A DNA stretch of 64,000 nt from Argyresthia goedartella (taxonomy: Eukaryota; Arthropoda; Insecta; Lepidoptera; Argyresthiidae), in contig OX463810.1 in assembly GCA_949825045.1 (NCBI GenBank), positions 34,854,201 to 34,918,200 on the forward strand, read 5' to 3'. The translations under genes were made by a program, and so were the position numbers. This document shows, piece after piece, positions 42,903-53,485 of this stretch (within the stretch, counting starts at the first letter, position 1; every line of letters starts with the position of its first letter). The notes under the pieces are model-generated. The model worked only from the letters and a program-made list of their open reading frames with translations, had not been told where the DNA came from and searched no databases.

Positions 42903-44938
42903 AAAATGAATATGATACGGTATTTAAATCAAAAACTATAAAAGTTAATAACAAAGCTTTGTTTAGTGATTGGGCGACAGTTGGAATTCATAGGAGCAGA
43001 CGTAGATTATATGAACTCTATTAAGAGAAATCATATAACAAAAATACGGCCTTTCTAGATTATGTTCGTAGTTATTCAAAAATGTTTAAACGCGTTTGTG
43101 CCGTAGCTAAATCTAATTTCATTTAAAACAAAATTGAATCTAGTAGCAATGTAATGAAAACGACTTGGCAAATTATAAACAGAGAGACTGGAAAGGCCAA
43201 AGCTACACATAATAACTTCAAGCTTAAGATAGATAATCAATTGCTAAGTACAGACCTAGAAGTAGCAAAAGCTTTCGAAAATTTCTTTGCGGACATTCCA
43301 GTTTCAACAACCAAGTCTTTAAATTCATCTCCCGCTGCTGCTGAATCTATACTTAAACAAAACTTTGAGGAATGTAAAACAGATTTTAAATTTAGGCACG
43401 TAAATAATGAAGACATTGTAAAAGCGTTTAAATCCCTGGAAATGAAAAAGACAGCTGACGCCCATGGTCTATCAGTAAAAATTATTAGTTCCATTGTAGA
43501 TTGTATTGCACCTCACCTTTGTTGTATATTTAATCAATGTATAGATAATGGTGTGTTTCCTGACTTGATGAAACTAAGTAAAGTTATACCTTTATTCAAA
43601 GCTGGTAGTACATCAGACCCCACCAATTTTAGACCCATATCGATACTACCAACGCTTAGCAAAATATTTGAAAAACTCATACTTAATCACTTGCAAAGTC
43701 ATTTTTATCTCAATAATTTAATTCATATTGCTCAGTTTGGTTTCACAAAGGGTCGTTCAACAGCCGATGCTGGTGTTGAACTAATCGACAATATTTTTGA
43801 TGCCTGGGAAGACGCAATGGATGCAATAGGTGTCTTCTGCGATCTATCCAAGGCTTTTGATTGCGTCCATCATGACACTCTTGTCAGGAAGTTACGCCAT
43901 TATGGTGTAAAAGATCAGGCACTTGGCCTTCTGGAGTCATATCTAACAGATAGGGTTCAGATGGTCGATGTTAATGGGAAAAGATCACCTGGGTCTTCAA
44001 TAAGTATGGGCGTACCGCAAGGTTCAATTCTTGGTCCTTTCTTGTTTTTAGTATATATTAATAATTTACCTTACCTTGTTAAAGCAAAACATGGGTTAGT
44101 ATTGTTTGCCGATGATACTTCTTTGATATTTAAAGTTGAAAGACAGCAATCAAATTATGACGAGGTAAACAATGCTATCTCTAGTATAGTGAACTGGTTT
44201 ACTGTTAACAATTTATTACTTAATGAAAAGAAAACTAAATGTATTAAATTCGTGTTACCCAATGTGAACCCGGTAACTACAGACATATTTATAAAAGGAC
44301 AGAGATTGGAGCTTGTGCAGTCGACTGTCTTTTTGGGCATTACTTTAGACGCCAAACTACAATGGGATCCTCATATAAATAAATTGTCGAACAGACTGAG
44401 TTCGGCAGCGTTCGCAGTTAAAAAAATTAGAGCTCTTACCGACGTAGACACCGCTAGACTAGTCTACTTTAGTTACTTTCATAGTCTAATGACCTATGGT
44501 ATTTTATTGTGGGGTCGCGCTGCGAATGCTAATAGTATATTTATTCTGCAGAAACGGGCTGTTCGTGCAATTTATAGATTAGGGCCTAGAGTGTCACTGA
44601 GGGAAAAGTTTAAAGAAATCAATATTCTGACATTTGTGTCTCAATATATCTATGACAATCTTGTGTATGTAAAAAGAAATATAACTAATTTTCAGAAGTA
44701 CAGTGATATACACAATTTTAATACTAGAAATAAAGACAAGTTGGTTGCTTATGTAAGCCGACTACATAAAATTAGTAATTCTTTTAAAGGCAATTGTATA
44801 CGCTATTACAATAAGGTCCCTACTGATATTAAAAACTTACCTTTAGACAAGTTTAAAATAATAATAAAACAGAAATTGTATAAAAAAGGTTACTATAGGA
44901 TATCTGATTATTTAGAGGACAGATGTCCATGGGAATAG
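42903..44938 (+). pseudogene. LINE-C ORF2 reverse transcriptase (594-codon open block)
   Basis: It resumes in LINE-C after the LINE-D duplication: NEYDTVFKSKTIKVNN, then stops at 43022 and near 43126, then open from 43154 to 44938. The RT motifs are intact: SKVIPLFKAG, NFRPISILPTLSKIFEKLI, AQFGFTKGRSTADAG, GVFCDLSKAFDCVHHD (Asp), SMGVPQGSILGP and VLFADDTSLIFKVE (both Asp). The thumb (VFLGITLDAKLQWDPH) and the C-terminal region end KGYYRISDYLEDRCPWE. Only two stops in the linker and the LINE-D insertion break ORF2, so this copy is relatively young. No RNase H domain is present, as in CR1. Confidence 0.88.
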
Positions 44939-45180
44939 ATTGTTTGAGTAACAGGCTATTTCGATATATAATTAGCATTCATTTTGTAATTTGACAATAT
45001 TTTATTTAAAAAAGGAAACGCAAAAGATGCGACGACTGTGGAGTTTCTTCGGTGAGCTCTTCTCAACAGATTCCGCCATTGTGTTAGTGAACTCACCCAA
45101 AAAAATGTAATGACGGATCTAAGTGATGTAACAACATCCTATGGAAATAAATGATTTTTATTTTGATTTTGATTTTGAAG

Positions 45181-45587
45181 ATCTACTGAACAAACTCGAG
45201 CGACTCCAAAATCTCGGGATTCGGTTTATTTTCGGACTTCGTAAGTACGACCACGTGTCCCAATATCGTAGGGAATTAGGCTGGCTCCCGATCCGACTTC
45301 GTCGTGATATGCACATTCTCTCCTTCCTCTTCAATATTTTGAGAAATCCGTGCTACCCTGCATATCTTCGTGAACGTTTTGAGTATCTTTTCTCAGGGGA
45401 TAGACTTCGGAGATCTCACACGGTGTCACTTTTGTCAATTCCTCAGCACAACACTGTTGCTTACGAGCACTCGTTTAGGTTAAGGGCAATACGTTTGTGG
45501 AATGCACTTCCTTGCGCTATAAGGGATTGCAAATCCTTGATCACTTTCAAGAAAGAACTGAAACAGCATCTCCTCTCTTCCGAATAG
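45181..45587 (+). pseudogene. LINE-B ORF2 C-terminal block
   Basis: It reads LLNKLERLQNLGIRFIFGLR, ELGWLPIRLRRDMHIL, RRSHTVSLLSIPQHNTVAYE and FRLRAIRLWNALPCAIRD before the stop. This is the conserved C-terminal domain that follows the RT in this Jockey-like family. The preceding codons at 45141-45176 belong to the LINE-C tail. A T/A-rich 3' UTR follows to 45875. Confidence 0.8.
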
Positions 45588-45875
45588 TGGGTATCTCATA
45601 GTATTTATGTATATCTATTTATTTATTGTATTCTATTTATTTATTTTATAGTAATTACGTAGGGTGTATTGTGATTTATTCGATAGTATATTTATTTTAT
45701 TTATTTCTTTTTACTCTTAATTGTACACTAGGACTACCTCTCTATATTTTATTTTTCTCTTTTCTTCACAGGTTAGCTGTAAGAAATTTCTTTTTAGAAA
45801 TAAGCTCACCTTTGCATACTGTTTCTGTTATAATTTCCACTGTGTTTTCTGTGCAATAAAGGATTATTATTATGT

Positions 45876-46233
45876 TATCATAAACCCTCTTTACTGCGTA
45901 CAAAAAGCGCACGTTACCATCAGCATAATGTTAAACTACTTGGTAAAAACTCATTTCTTATCTGAAAAATTACACATTATAATCATAATGTGTAATTTTT
46001 CTACATATTATGACATTTAAATTTCGAACGCCGACGCCCGCCTGCGTACCGCCCCTACTTTGTGAATTTGGTACTACTGTACAAGCTAAACAAGGGAATT
46101 ATCAATGCCACCATGCCGGTCGAACATGCGGTTCCTGAACACATCAAAGAGAGCTTATGATATGTGTGTAGATAAACTAGTGTATGTAACTGTACATAAG
46201 TAGGCATTATGTAGCAGTCACATAAACTACTAT
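45876..46233 (+). repeat. TATC repeat, right part
   Basis: TATCATAAACCCTCTTTACT onward matches 58300-58674: AAAAAGCGCACGTTACC, a small palindrome (AAAAATTACACATTAT with ATAATGTGTAATTTTT), AAAGAGAGCTTATGATATGT and CAGTCACATAAACTACTAT. Its left stub is at 35961-35981, on the other side of LINE-B. Confidence 0.7.
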
Positions 46234-46268
46234 TAAGTCTATCATTATTTGGTCCGTAAAACGTTATT

Positions 46269-46545
46269 GTGAGCTGCGTGGTCTAATGGGTTTCACGCTT
46301 GCTTCTCACACAGGAGATGCAGGTTCGATTCCTGACCATGTATAAATGCGATAATTCATTTAACGGACGTTCTAACGGTGATGGAAAACATCGTGTGGAA
46401 ACCTTCATTACTCCATAACTGCGGCGATGGGCTAGCCCCCTGTCACGCAAAATGGAGTATTGAATAACTGTCTCAAAGTGGGCACAATTCTGCCTCTGCC
46501 GCCCCGTATGGGAAAAGGCGTGACGCTATGTTAATCTTATGCTAT
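46269..46545 (+). mobile_element. SINE2 copy (fullest)
   Basis: Head GAGCTGCGTGGTCTAATGGG, B box GGTTCGATTCC, body ACGGACGTTCTAACGGTG, CTGCGGCGATGGGCTAGCCC and ATGGGAAAAGGCGTGACGCT. It shares the family structure with the copy at 18766. Confidence 0.8.
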
Positions 46546-46574
46546 AGGACTTATCCAGACATGGTTGCAGTTTA

Positions 46575-46770
46575 AGGATCTGCCTCCCAAGCGACAGGTT
46601 CTGTGAACAATCCCAGCGGCGGGGGAGGAGGAAAAAATACCCTAGGGTATTGGATGTGTGTGCGACGTCGCTATATCTGGTTCCCACGACACAGGGTATC
46701 CTAGTGTGGGGCCAGAAGCAATGCACCTATATGTGCCTGTATATAAATGCTTATGTATATATGTAAACAT
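46575..46770 (+). mobile_element. SINE1 copy (degenerate head)
   Basis: CTGCCTCCCAAGCGACAGGT belongs to the head, the B box is decayed, and the body has GGTTCCCACGACACAGGGTA and TGTGGGGCCAGAAGCAATG. Confidence 0.7.
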
Positions 46771-47206
46771 TGATAAACAGGCCATTAACACCTGCCCATA
46801 GAGTTATTATGTAGAGAGAGAGAAGGCTATTTCAATGATTAAACTTTTGCCAAAGGGTCGTGAAAGGCCAAATGGGTGTACGCCTTTGCCAAAGAGGCAA
46901 AGCGGTCTGGGGTGTGGTCAAATTTGGGAATTTGTCATTATGAACCTTGTCATAAAGAGGACTTGTCGAATCGGAAGTGGTCACGGACCCGGAGGCCTGC
47001 GTATAGACAACTTCTGCATGAAATAACTATTTAGCAAGTTTCTTGTTTATATTTACTATAATAATAAATGTCAGACGAAATGGAAAATTGAATACCTACA
47101 ATTCATACAATCTTAGAAGTGATATGACCGACAGACGGTAGAAGAATATAAATTGAAAAAGAAATGACAAAATCTATCAAATTTGCTGCATTCAATTCAC
47201 AAATTC
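46771..47206. other. No gene identified
   Basis: The part 46835-47020 (GCCAAAGGGTCGTGAAAGGC, CCAAAGAGGCAAAGCGG) has an open frame of 63 codons and looks like part of a dispersed repeat, but I cannot classify it. Confidence 0.3.
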
Positions 47207-47390
47207 TGACGACCTCGAGATGCGAGAGGTACGGGTTCGATCCCCGGCTGGGGATAAAAAAAAACAGTTCAAGGATGGTTATATGTGTGCGACGTCGATG
47301 TTTTTAGTTCCCACAACACAGTCTATCCTAGTGTGAGGCCAGAAGCAATGCCTGTGTGTAAATGTTTTTGTTTATGTGTTTTTTTAAATA
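47207..47390 (+). mobile_element. SINE1 copy with internal deletion
   Basis: TGACGACCTC is joined directly to GAGATGCGAGAGGTACGG, with B box GGTTCGATCCCC. The A-box half is missing. The body and CCAGAAGCAATGCCTGTGTG tail follow, and the maT element sits directly at its 3' end. Confidence 0.7.
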
Positions 47391-48700
47391 CATAGTCAGG
47401 TCATAAGTTCTGTCACATGTGCAATATGAAATAATTTAGACATGTTTATTATTTATGTTAACATTTATATAGCAAAATGAACTTATTAAAACATAGATTC
47501 TTATGGTAATAAAGTTTATTCATAATGACCCCCGCGATTTCGAATACAGGCCTTTATTCTGCGCAGCCCGTCGTCTATCGCAGCACGAACGAGGTCCATG
47601 TCAATATCGGCGGCTGCCTTAATCAAGGATGACTTGAGTGACTCCAAATCTGGATGAGGCTTTGAGTAGGCATTTTCCTTTAAGTGTTGCCATATCTTGT
47701 AATCTAACGGACTCAAATCTGGACTAGAGGAGGGCCAGTCTTCGTGCCGGATGAAGTCGATTTCACGCGCTGCCAGCCAGTCTTGTGTGCTTTTCGCTCT
47801 ATGAGCTGGCGCAGAATCTTGTTGGAATACCCAGTGCCTGTTATTAAACATGGTATGAGAAACAGGTTCCACAAGGTTCTTGAGGACTGCATTTTGATAC
47901 ACAACTGCATTCGTTTTTACGCCTTTCTCACAAAAATGTACCTCAGTTAAGCCCCAATAAGAGACACCCAACCAAACCATGAGCGAGGATGGAAAATGAC
48001 CTCGTTGGACACGCGGAATACGGTTGCTCGCTTCTTCACTGCTGTGTGCGTATACCTTATCATTTTGTTTGTTGTAGCTCTCTTCCACGGTGAAAATTTT
48101 TTCATCCGAAAAAAGAATTTCCCGATGCTTTTTTACCGCGTACCGCTTCAACAACGCGCGGCATCTCTTCAGTCTCACAGGTCCATTAAACGAGCGTCCA
48201 AACGATGTCCTGTTTTTCTTCGATATGCCCTAAGCCCCAAGTCTTCATTTAACACCCTTTTCACCGTGGTCCTGCTTAACCCCATCTGAAGGGCCAACAG
48301 TTTCTGCTTACGTATGGGATTTCTTTGAATTCGCGCCTTCACAGCTTTTATCACTGCTGGAGTCCTAACAAAGCGAGGGCGACCACTTCTTGACCTGTCA
48401 TCTACACTAGAGTCTTCATTGTATCGTTTTATGGTACGATAAACGAATCTTTTGGTTATATTCAAATTTTTCAATAAGTCAAAAATCTGAATTGGCGCGT
48501 AACCGCAACGATGCAACGCAATAACTGCGACACGGTCTTCTTTAAGTGTCCACTCCATATTTAAAAATGAGGAAAATTCTAAAAAGTACACATTTTTATT
48601 TTCATGAAAAATTTGAAATTCGAATTCAATAAACTTTTTTTGTGGCCAGCGTTCTAAACTCAAAAGTTTTAATTGTGTGACAGAACTTATGACCACTGTG
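47391..48700 (-). mobile_element. maT-type (DD37D) element, copy 2
   Basis: 1310 bp, the same length as copy 1, with TA at both flanks (47389-47390 and 48701-48702). The left end is CATAGTCAGGTCATAAGTTC as in copy 1. The right terminal repeat reads GACCACTG where copy 1 has GACCTGACTG, so two bases are lost. It is inserted at the boundary of a SINE1 tail and a SINE2 fragment. Confidence 0.95.
47516..48558 (-). pseudogene. maT transposase, frameshifted
   Basis: Nearly identical to the transposase at 16584-17600, with the same start (MEWTLKEDRV at 48558) and the DD37D triad in the second part. Two extra bases (CTCACAGG where copy 1 has CTCAGG, near 48174-48180) shift the frame between LMDL and LKRCRALLK, so N- and C-terminal halves lie in different frames. 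Unlike copy 1 it keeps the full C-terminus, ending RNRGGHYE. Upstream codons that stay open to 48849 lie partly outside the element. Confidence 0.9.
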
Positions 48701-48702
48701 TA

Positions 48703-48755
48703 TAATCGCGCCTCTGCCACTCCGTATGGGCAATGGCGTGACGCTAAGTTATTTA
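48703..48755 (+). mobile_element. SINE2 3' fragment
   Basis: CGCCTCTGCCACTCCGTATG and GGCGTGACGCTAAGTTA match the SINE2 end. Only the last 50 or so bases are present. Confidence 0.5.
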
Positions 48756-50029
48756 TATTATGAGTATATCTAAAAAACTCTACATAGCAAGTACTTACGA
48801 AGGCCTGACCCATTGAACTCGTTGACAGAAGCCCATTAGCGTAGAGCATCTCTTGTAAATTCTAATTTGCAATTGTGAAGAGAGCGCACTATCGTCTTTT
48901 GGCTCTCTCAGTCTCAGTCTCAATAACTAGGCCAACCGAGCAAGGCTAGCAAATATGAGATAAATCATATGAATGTTCATGATACCGCAGAACTATCTAA
49001 ATCTATCTATAGGCACTTAAAAATAAGAATACATTTCACATCATGGCGTTAAGCTTGGTACTCTTCAGCTTCTTCTTCTTATATGGCGTGCTAACCTCTT
49101 TTGAGGTCCGATTTGACAGTGACAAGTGTATTTGAAGAAAGACCACAATTTGATCAGATTCTCTATCGAAAAATTTACGTCCTTAAAACTTGTTGCTCCT
49201 TAGCTCTTAGCTCACTACCCGGGAGGACGTGAAGGGCTGTAGGTACCAAGTATTTCCTTCGGACGTGAGCAGTGAGCGCAGACTTCAAGTTTCAAAATAA
49301 ATCTCTTATCCAGCGTTTTCTTTTTGTTGGAAGGGAAAAAATGGAATTACCCATGCCCGGGAGTCAGACACCTCCCTGCTATGTCCGGGTCCCCACATAT
49401 TGAGCGGCCATCAGCTCGTGTGGTATATGGATGGTAAAAATAACCGCTTTGTTGTGTTGTGTGACAGTTATCGATAAAATCGATTCCACTGTGAGCCATA
49501 GAGCCATCCATTGCTTGATAGCGATGTGTCAAAATTGTATGGAAGCAAAACAGTTGAGCGGCCGCGTGTTGTCCGCCAGGTAATGAGACCAGAGCCTGAC
49601 TAGCATAATTAGTCATCATCATCATTGGCTTATCATCTTTTCAGATGTTTATTATAGCATAATGAGTATATCTCCTATTAATGGCGTACTACATGGCAAA
49701 GTTAATTTGGAACCTCGCTCTGATGACGTCCGTCACTGTACTACGACACGGAATTGTTGTACTAAGGAGGTAAATAAAAGAGGTACTTTGAAATAAGACG
49801 AAATACTGATAACATATTTTTCAAAGCATTTGCTAGAAAAGAGCGTTCTGCAAGCAGCCAAATCGTGCAGAAGTACCACTTTTCTCGCTAGCGCTTTTTA
49901 CTATTCAGTTTTTTTATAATCTTTGACGCAGTCGTCAGCCCGACGCAAGGAGTTTTTATTATTTGAGTAAACTTTTTCAAATCAGTCAAGTACAGATTAT
50001 CATTCACATAAAAGTTACAATAAAACTAA
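48756..50029. other. No gene identified
   Basis: Contains one dispersed-repeat trace at 49188-49290 (see 35636). The remainder includes short open frames without recognised content and an ATCATCATCAT run near 49615. Confidence 0.3.
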
Positions 50030-50165
50030 TTGCCCGAGCGACGAAGCGGCTCCGTTTCAAATTGGGCAAAAATGCTTTCGTTTGTACGGATTTCGGGATT
50101 TGCGGCTGTTTTCCTCTGCAGGTCGCATTTCTCGACCGATTCTCGTGAAATTTTGTGAGCAGGTT
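50030..50165 (+). repeat. Dispersed repeat shared with 13865-14010
   Basis: GGGCAAAAATGCTTTCG, CCTCTGCAGGTCGCATTTCT and CGATTCTCGTGAA are shared. The distal half of this repeat appears at 52850-53060, so it seems to have been opened by later insertions. Confidence 0.5.
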
Positions 50166-50185
50166 AGATAATAGCATGTTTTTAG

Positions 50186-50345
50186 GGCCCCGTACCTTAA
50201 AATAAAAAAAAATAAACCCTTATAGGATCACTTCGTTGTCCGTCTGTCTGTCTATCTCTATGTGCGTCTATCTGTCCTTTGTTAAAGTTGTAAAAAAATC
50301 AAACTTATAGGTCAAAGCAATTAAAAGATATTTTATGTCACAATC
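50186..50345 (+). repeat. GGTTCCGTACC-type repeat, copy 2, left part
   Basis: GGGCCCCGTACCTTAAAAT, ACCCTTATAGGATCACTTCG and TGTCCGTCTGTCTGTC are the left-end blocks of this family. The matching right end is at 52660-52835. Confidence 0.6.
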
Positions 50346-50359
50346 TTGCTGATCTTGCT

Positions 50360-50548
50360 TGAAACTCGCAAGGAAATCAAAACCTCGTAGAACATGGATT
50401 ATTGATATCAAAACTTGAAGCAAATGGCATAAGAGGCGTAGCACGTAACTGGCTACAGACTTACATAGACAATAGAGTGCAAAGTGTAGAAATTAGTCGT
50501 CTCAATGAAAAAAATGAGGTAAAATGTAATAAATCTGAGCTTAAATGC
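50360..50548 (+). pseudogene. Daphne-like LINE RT fragment
   Basis: It reads ENLVEHGLLISKLEANGIRG, VARNWLQTYIDNRVQSVEIS and continues to KCNKSELKC. This is the palm segment between the first catalytic Asp and the GVPQGS loop. It is cut at about 50550 by the tail of the minus-strand LINE. Confidence 0.6.
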
Positions 50549-50564
50549 AACCACAGTCAAATAG

Positions 50565-51700
50565 TCAAATAGTCAAAGTACTTTATTACTGTAGATATTT
50601 ACATATACTTAGCAAACGTCATTTTTTGCCTCTTCTCTACATTGGACCACTGTGGGAGAAGAAGGGCGTAGAAACTCCCACAGATTTATTTTTAGATCTC
50701 TTTTAAAAATAGGTTGTGCATAACTAATACAAATATGAAAAATTTAATTGTTATGATTAATAAGCAGGAATAAATAATTACAAAATTATTAACAGCAAGG
50801 TCTGTGTTGAGCCAGATTAACCCCATACAGTCCTGTCATTTAAGTAATCTTGAACATTGTAATATCCGTTTTTCGACAAAGTCGCTTTAACATGCTTTTT
50901 AAATTGCTCAAGTGGCAATTTCAAAATCTCCAGAGGTATCTTATTGTAGTAGAGAATGCACTGACCCTTGAAAGAATTGCTAACCTTCGCGAGTCTAAAA
51001 CGGGGCGCACATAGTCTGTGATTATTTCTTAGGTTAACATTACAGCTATCGCTAAGTTTGGAAAATGTTGTAAGGTTCTTGCGTACATACATTATATTTT
51101 CGAAAATAAATTGACTAGCTACTGTTAGTATGTCAATTTCTTTAAAAAGCTCTCTTAAGGAGTCTGTTCTTTTTAAATTATAAATTGCTCGAATAGCTCT
51201 TTTCTGTAAAATAAAAATAGTTTGAATATCCGCTGCTTTCCCCCACAACAAGATACCATAGGACATCACACTATGAAAGTAACTAAAATATACTAGCCTA
51301 GATGTAGCCACATCCGTGCTTTGTCTGATGTTCCTAACAGCGTAAGCCGCAGAACTTAATTTACCAGCCAATTTATCTATGTGGGGTCCCCACTGCAATT
51401 TGCTATCAATGGTTATTCCAAGAAACTTCGTATCATTTACTAATTCTAACGTGCTGTTGTCTAGCACTAAACTGGTCTCAACTTGCCTGACATTTGGAAG
51501 TGAGAATTTGATACACTTGGTTTTACCAGCGTTTAACAATAAATTATTAACTGTGAACCAATTCAAGGTTAAAGACAATACACCATTAACATCATCAAAT
51601 TCTCCTTTTTGTCTTTCAATTTTGAAGACCAGTGAAGTAGGTATCATCAGCAACAACACAGTGTACTTTAGATAAGAAAATGAACTGACGGAAGTAACTA
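50565..51700 (-). mobile_element. 5'-truncated CR1-like LINE
   Basis: Minus orientation: the ORF2 end, then a 3' UTR with TCTTCTCCCACAGTGGTCC and AAATATCTACAGTAATAAAG, then a tail of ACTTTGACTATTTGACT units at 50555-50580. The 5' truncation is near 51700, just upstream of the RT catalytic box. Confidence 0.85.
50817..51659 (-). pseudogene. CR1-like LINE ORF2: RT thumb and C-terminal region
   Basis: 280 codons: PTSLVFKIERQKGEFDDVN, LSLTLNWFTVNNLLLNAGK, KFLGITIDSKLQWGPHIDKL, ATSRLVYFSYFHSVMSYGIL, QKRAIRAIYNLKRTDSLREL and the end KNGYYNVQDYLNDRTVWG. At the 5' side VVADDT lies in another frame from SLVFKIE, showing a one-base slip within the catalytic region. It parallels LINE-C over its whole length. 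Dead through truncation. Confidence 0.85.
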
Positions 51701-51754
51701 ATCAAAGCTGCATTCATTTCGCCCATGATATAACGATAAATGTATCTTGTGTAA

Positions 51755-52245
51755 TTCATGTATTGGACATTAATATAACTATTGCTTCTATAATTAATTG
51801 GTTAAATAGTAATAACTTCCAGGTTTTAATAACTTTGACAAATATAATAGAGACATTAAATATAAATCATAGTGGACAAATTCTAGAGGAGGCTGATAGT
51901 GTGACATATTTAGGTATAGTAATTGATCAACATTTGAATTGTAAATAACACAGATAAATAGATTTGTTTTGTAATACCTCAGTCGTTTGCATAAAGCAGC
52001 CTCACTCATTGCATATCATGGCTATGTTGAATCTGTCATAAAATATGATCTTATACTTTGGGGTAACGGTATAAAAGGAGTCTTCATTGCCCAAAAAAAA
52101 TGAGTGCGTGCTATTTGTGATATGGCCCCGTATGAGTCTTGTAAACAAACATTTAAAAAAAATATAATATTACCGGTACCCTTTCTTTATGTAAGTACTT
52201 GAAGTCCGTAATTTGTTACATCGAATCCTGAGCTTTTTGTAAAAG
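51755..52245 (+). pseudogene. Daphne-like LINE RT C-terminal fragment
   Basis: It reads DINITIASIINWLNSNNFQV, ADSVTYLGIVIDQHLNCK, then after stops and slips IAYHGYVESVIKYDLILWG, AQKKCVRAICDMAPYESC. It may be the continuation of the fragment at 50360-50548, separated by the minus-strand LINE. Confidence 0.6.
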
Positions 52246-52404
52246 CTCAATATTTCGAGGAACACAAGAAATAATAATTGGCTTGTCTTCAATCACACAC
52301 GGAGAACAGCATTGTATATTAACCATTGGTCTGTCACGTAATCAAATATGATCGCGTAAAAAATAATTTAAAGGATTTTTAATTTTTATCCATGTATAAA
52401 AGTC

Positions 52405-52536
52405 ATATGGTCATAATGTATCTATATTCATATAAGAAATTAGTTTTTAACAAGTAGGTAGTATATCATTATGCTGGTCGTAACGTGCGGTTGTTGGACG
52501 CAGTAAAGAGGGTTTATGATGCGTGTGTAGATAAAA
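52405..52536 (-). repeat. TATC repeat copy (partial)
   Basis: The reverse complement starts TTTATCTACACACGCATCAT and AACCCTCTTTACTGCGTCC and includes GCACGTTACGACCAGCATAA. Only about one third of the repeat is present. Confidence 0.6.
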
Positions 52537-52659
52537 ATATTAAAAAAATACATGCTACAATCTAATAGCTGAATAAGGCGTACTTTTATATTTTTATCAA
52601 CTTTATATCCACTCACCCTTATCATTGCAAATAAATGTCTTATATTATATTTCTTACCT

Positions 52660-52835
52660 ATAGCATACTTTCCATTGACCTAGAATCATGAAATTTGGCA
52701 CGAAGCAAGGTATATATTATAGCACAATATATGAAAACCGTAAATTGGTAGTACCTTCTCCAAAAAAAATGCGATTTGGGCGAAACCCTCGGTGCGCGGC
52801 TCCAACTCGCACTTGGCCGTTTATTTTTTTTGGTT
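52660..52835 (+). repeat. GGTTCCGTACC-type repeat, copy 2, right part
   Basis: CCTAGAATCATGAAATTTGG, then GAAACCCTCGGTGCGCGGCT and CCAACTCGCACTTGGCCG, which is the right end of the family. The left end is at 50186. Confidence 0.6.
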
Positions 52836-52849
52836 GATACAGTATTTGG

Positions 52850-53060
52850 ATATTTTTCATAATGGTGAAGACAATAAATGAGGTGTCGTTGGATTAGTGG
52901 AGACCGTGAGACATATGTTATAACATATAAATATATAAATATAATTTTCGTGAAAAGTCAATAAGTTGGATTTTAGATCGCAAAATGTAGTTTACAATGT
53001 TATTGGTGCGGTCACATTCATACTCCATGAATATTACCAGTTCATGGAGTAAGTTTGTAT
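52850..53060 (+). repeat. Dispersed repeat shared with 14110-14250
   Basis: GAGGTGTCGTTGGATTAG, CGTGAAAAGTCAATAAG and AAAATGTAGTTTACAATG are shared with 14120-14220. Confidence 0.5.
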
Positions 53061-53115
53061 GTAAGAAGTTCAGTTTTCCACAAACAGACGAGCGAGTTCT
53101 AGTCACGAATCTGAC

Positions 53116-53214
53116 CACAAAAAAAATCCTGTTCAACGCTTGTTTAAAAACAAAAATGTATAGAATTTGACATTTGTTTGAGGTCAAACGATGTGTAACA
53201 TTTTTTTGTAGTAA
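53116..53214 (+). repeat. Small MITE-like repeat, copy 2
   Basis: ACCACAAAAAAAATCCTGTT at the start and AACATTTTTTTGTAGT at the end. It is the same family as 14772 and 56368. Confidence 0.65.
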
Positions 53215-53436
53215 CAAGTTTTGATTTAGATATTGGTCAAAAAATAAATTTTTAAGCCGCCATTTTGCTAGCGTAATCGGGCCCCAAGTTCCTATTGGGG
53301 GAAACGAGACGGATTTCGGTGAATTGTATTAAACCAAAGGGAGGGATGGATGTTGTCAACAAATAATTTGACATGTCAATAACATTGTCTAAATAATAGA
53401 AAGGTTATTCATAAGTTAAGGAACAAACATAAACAA

Positions 53437-53485
53437 AACAGCGTCACACCTTTTCCCATACGGGGAGGCAGAAGCCCGCAGAAGC
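53437..53485 (-). mobile_element. SINE2 3' fragment
   Basis: GCGTCACACCTTTTCCCATA with CGGGGAGGCAGAAG is the reverse complement of the SINE2 end. Confidence 0.5.

Larger units (their letters stand above)
36787..45180 (+). mobile_element. LINE-C: long CR1-like LINE with ORF1 and ORF2, itself interrupted
   Basis: It starts at the junction in LINE-B (36787) with a 5' leader of about 500 nt, then ORF1 (37306-38890), ORF2 (from about 38940 to 44938 with the 3084-bp LINE-D inside) and a 3' UTR ending in a TTTTGA repeat (about 45159-45178). GAAG at 36783-36786 and 45177-45180 is the only visible target duplication. Without LINE-D and its duplication it is about 5.3 kb, the size of a full-length CR1-type element. 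Confidence 0.8.
35982..45875 (+). mobile_element. LINE-B: Jockey-like LINE, split by LINE-C
   Basis: The 5'-truncated RT block (35982-36786) and the C-terminal block plus 3' UTR (45181-45875) form one element. The frame continues from 36786 to 45181 (ASANE then DLLNKL), with the codon split exactly at the junction. The 3' end is AATAAAGGATTATTATTAT. The intervening 8.4 kb is LINE-C with its own insertions. Target TATCATA. Confidence 0.8.
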
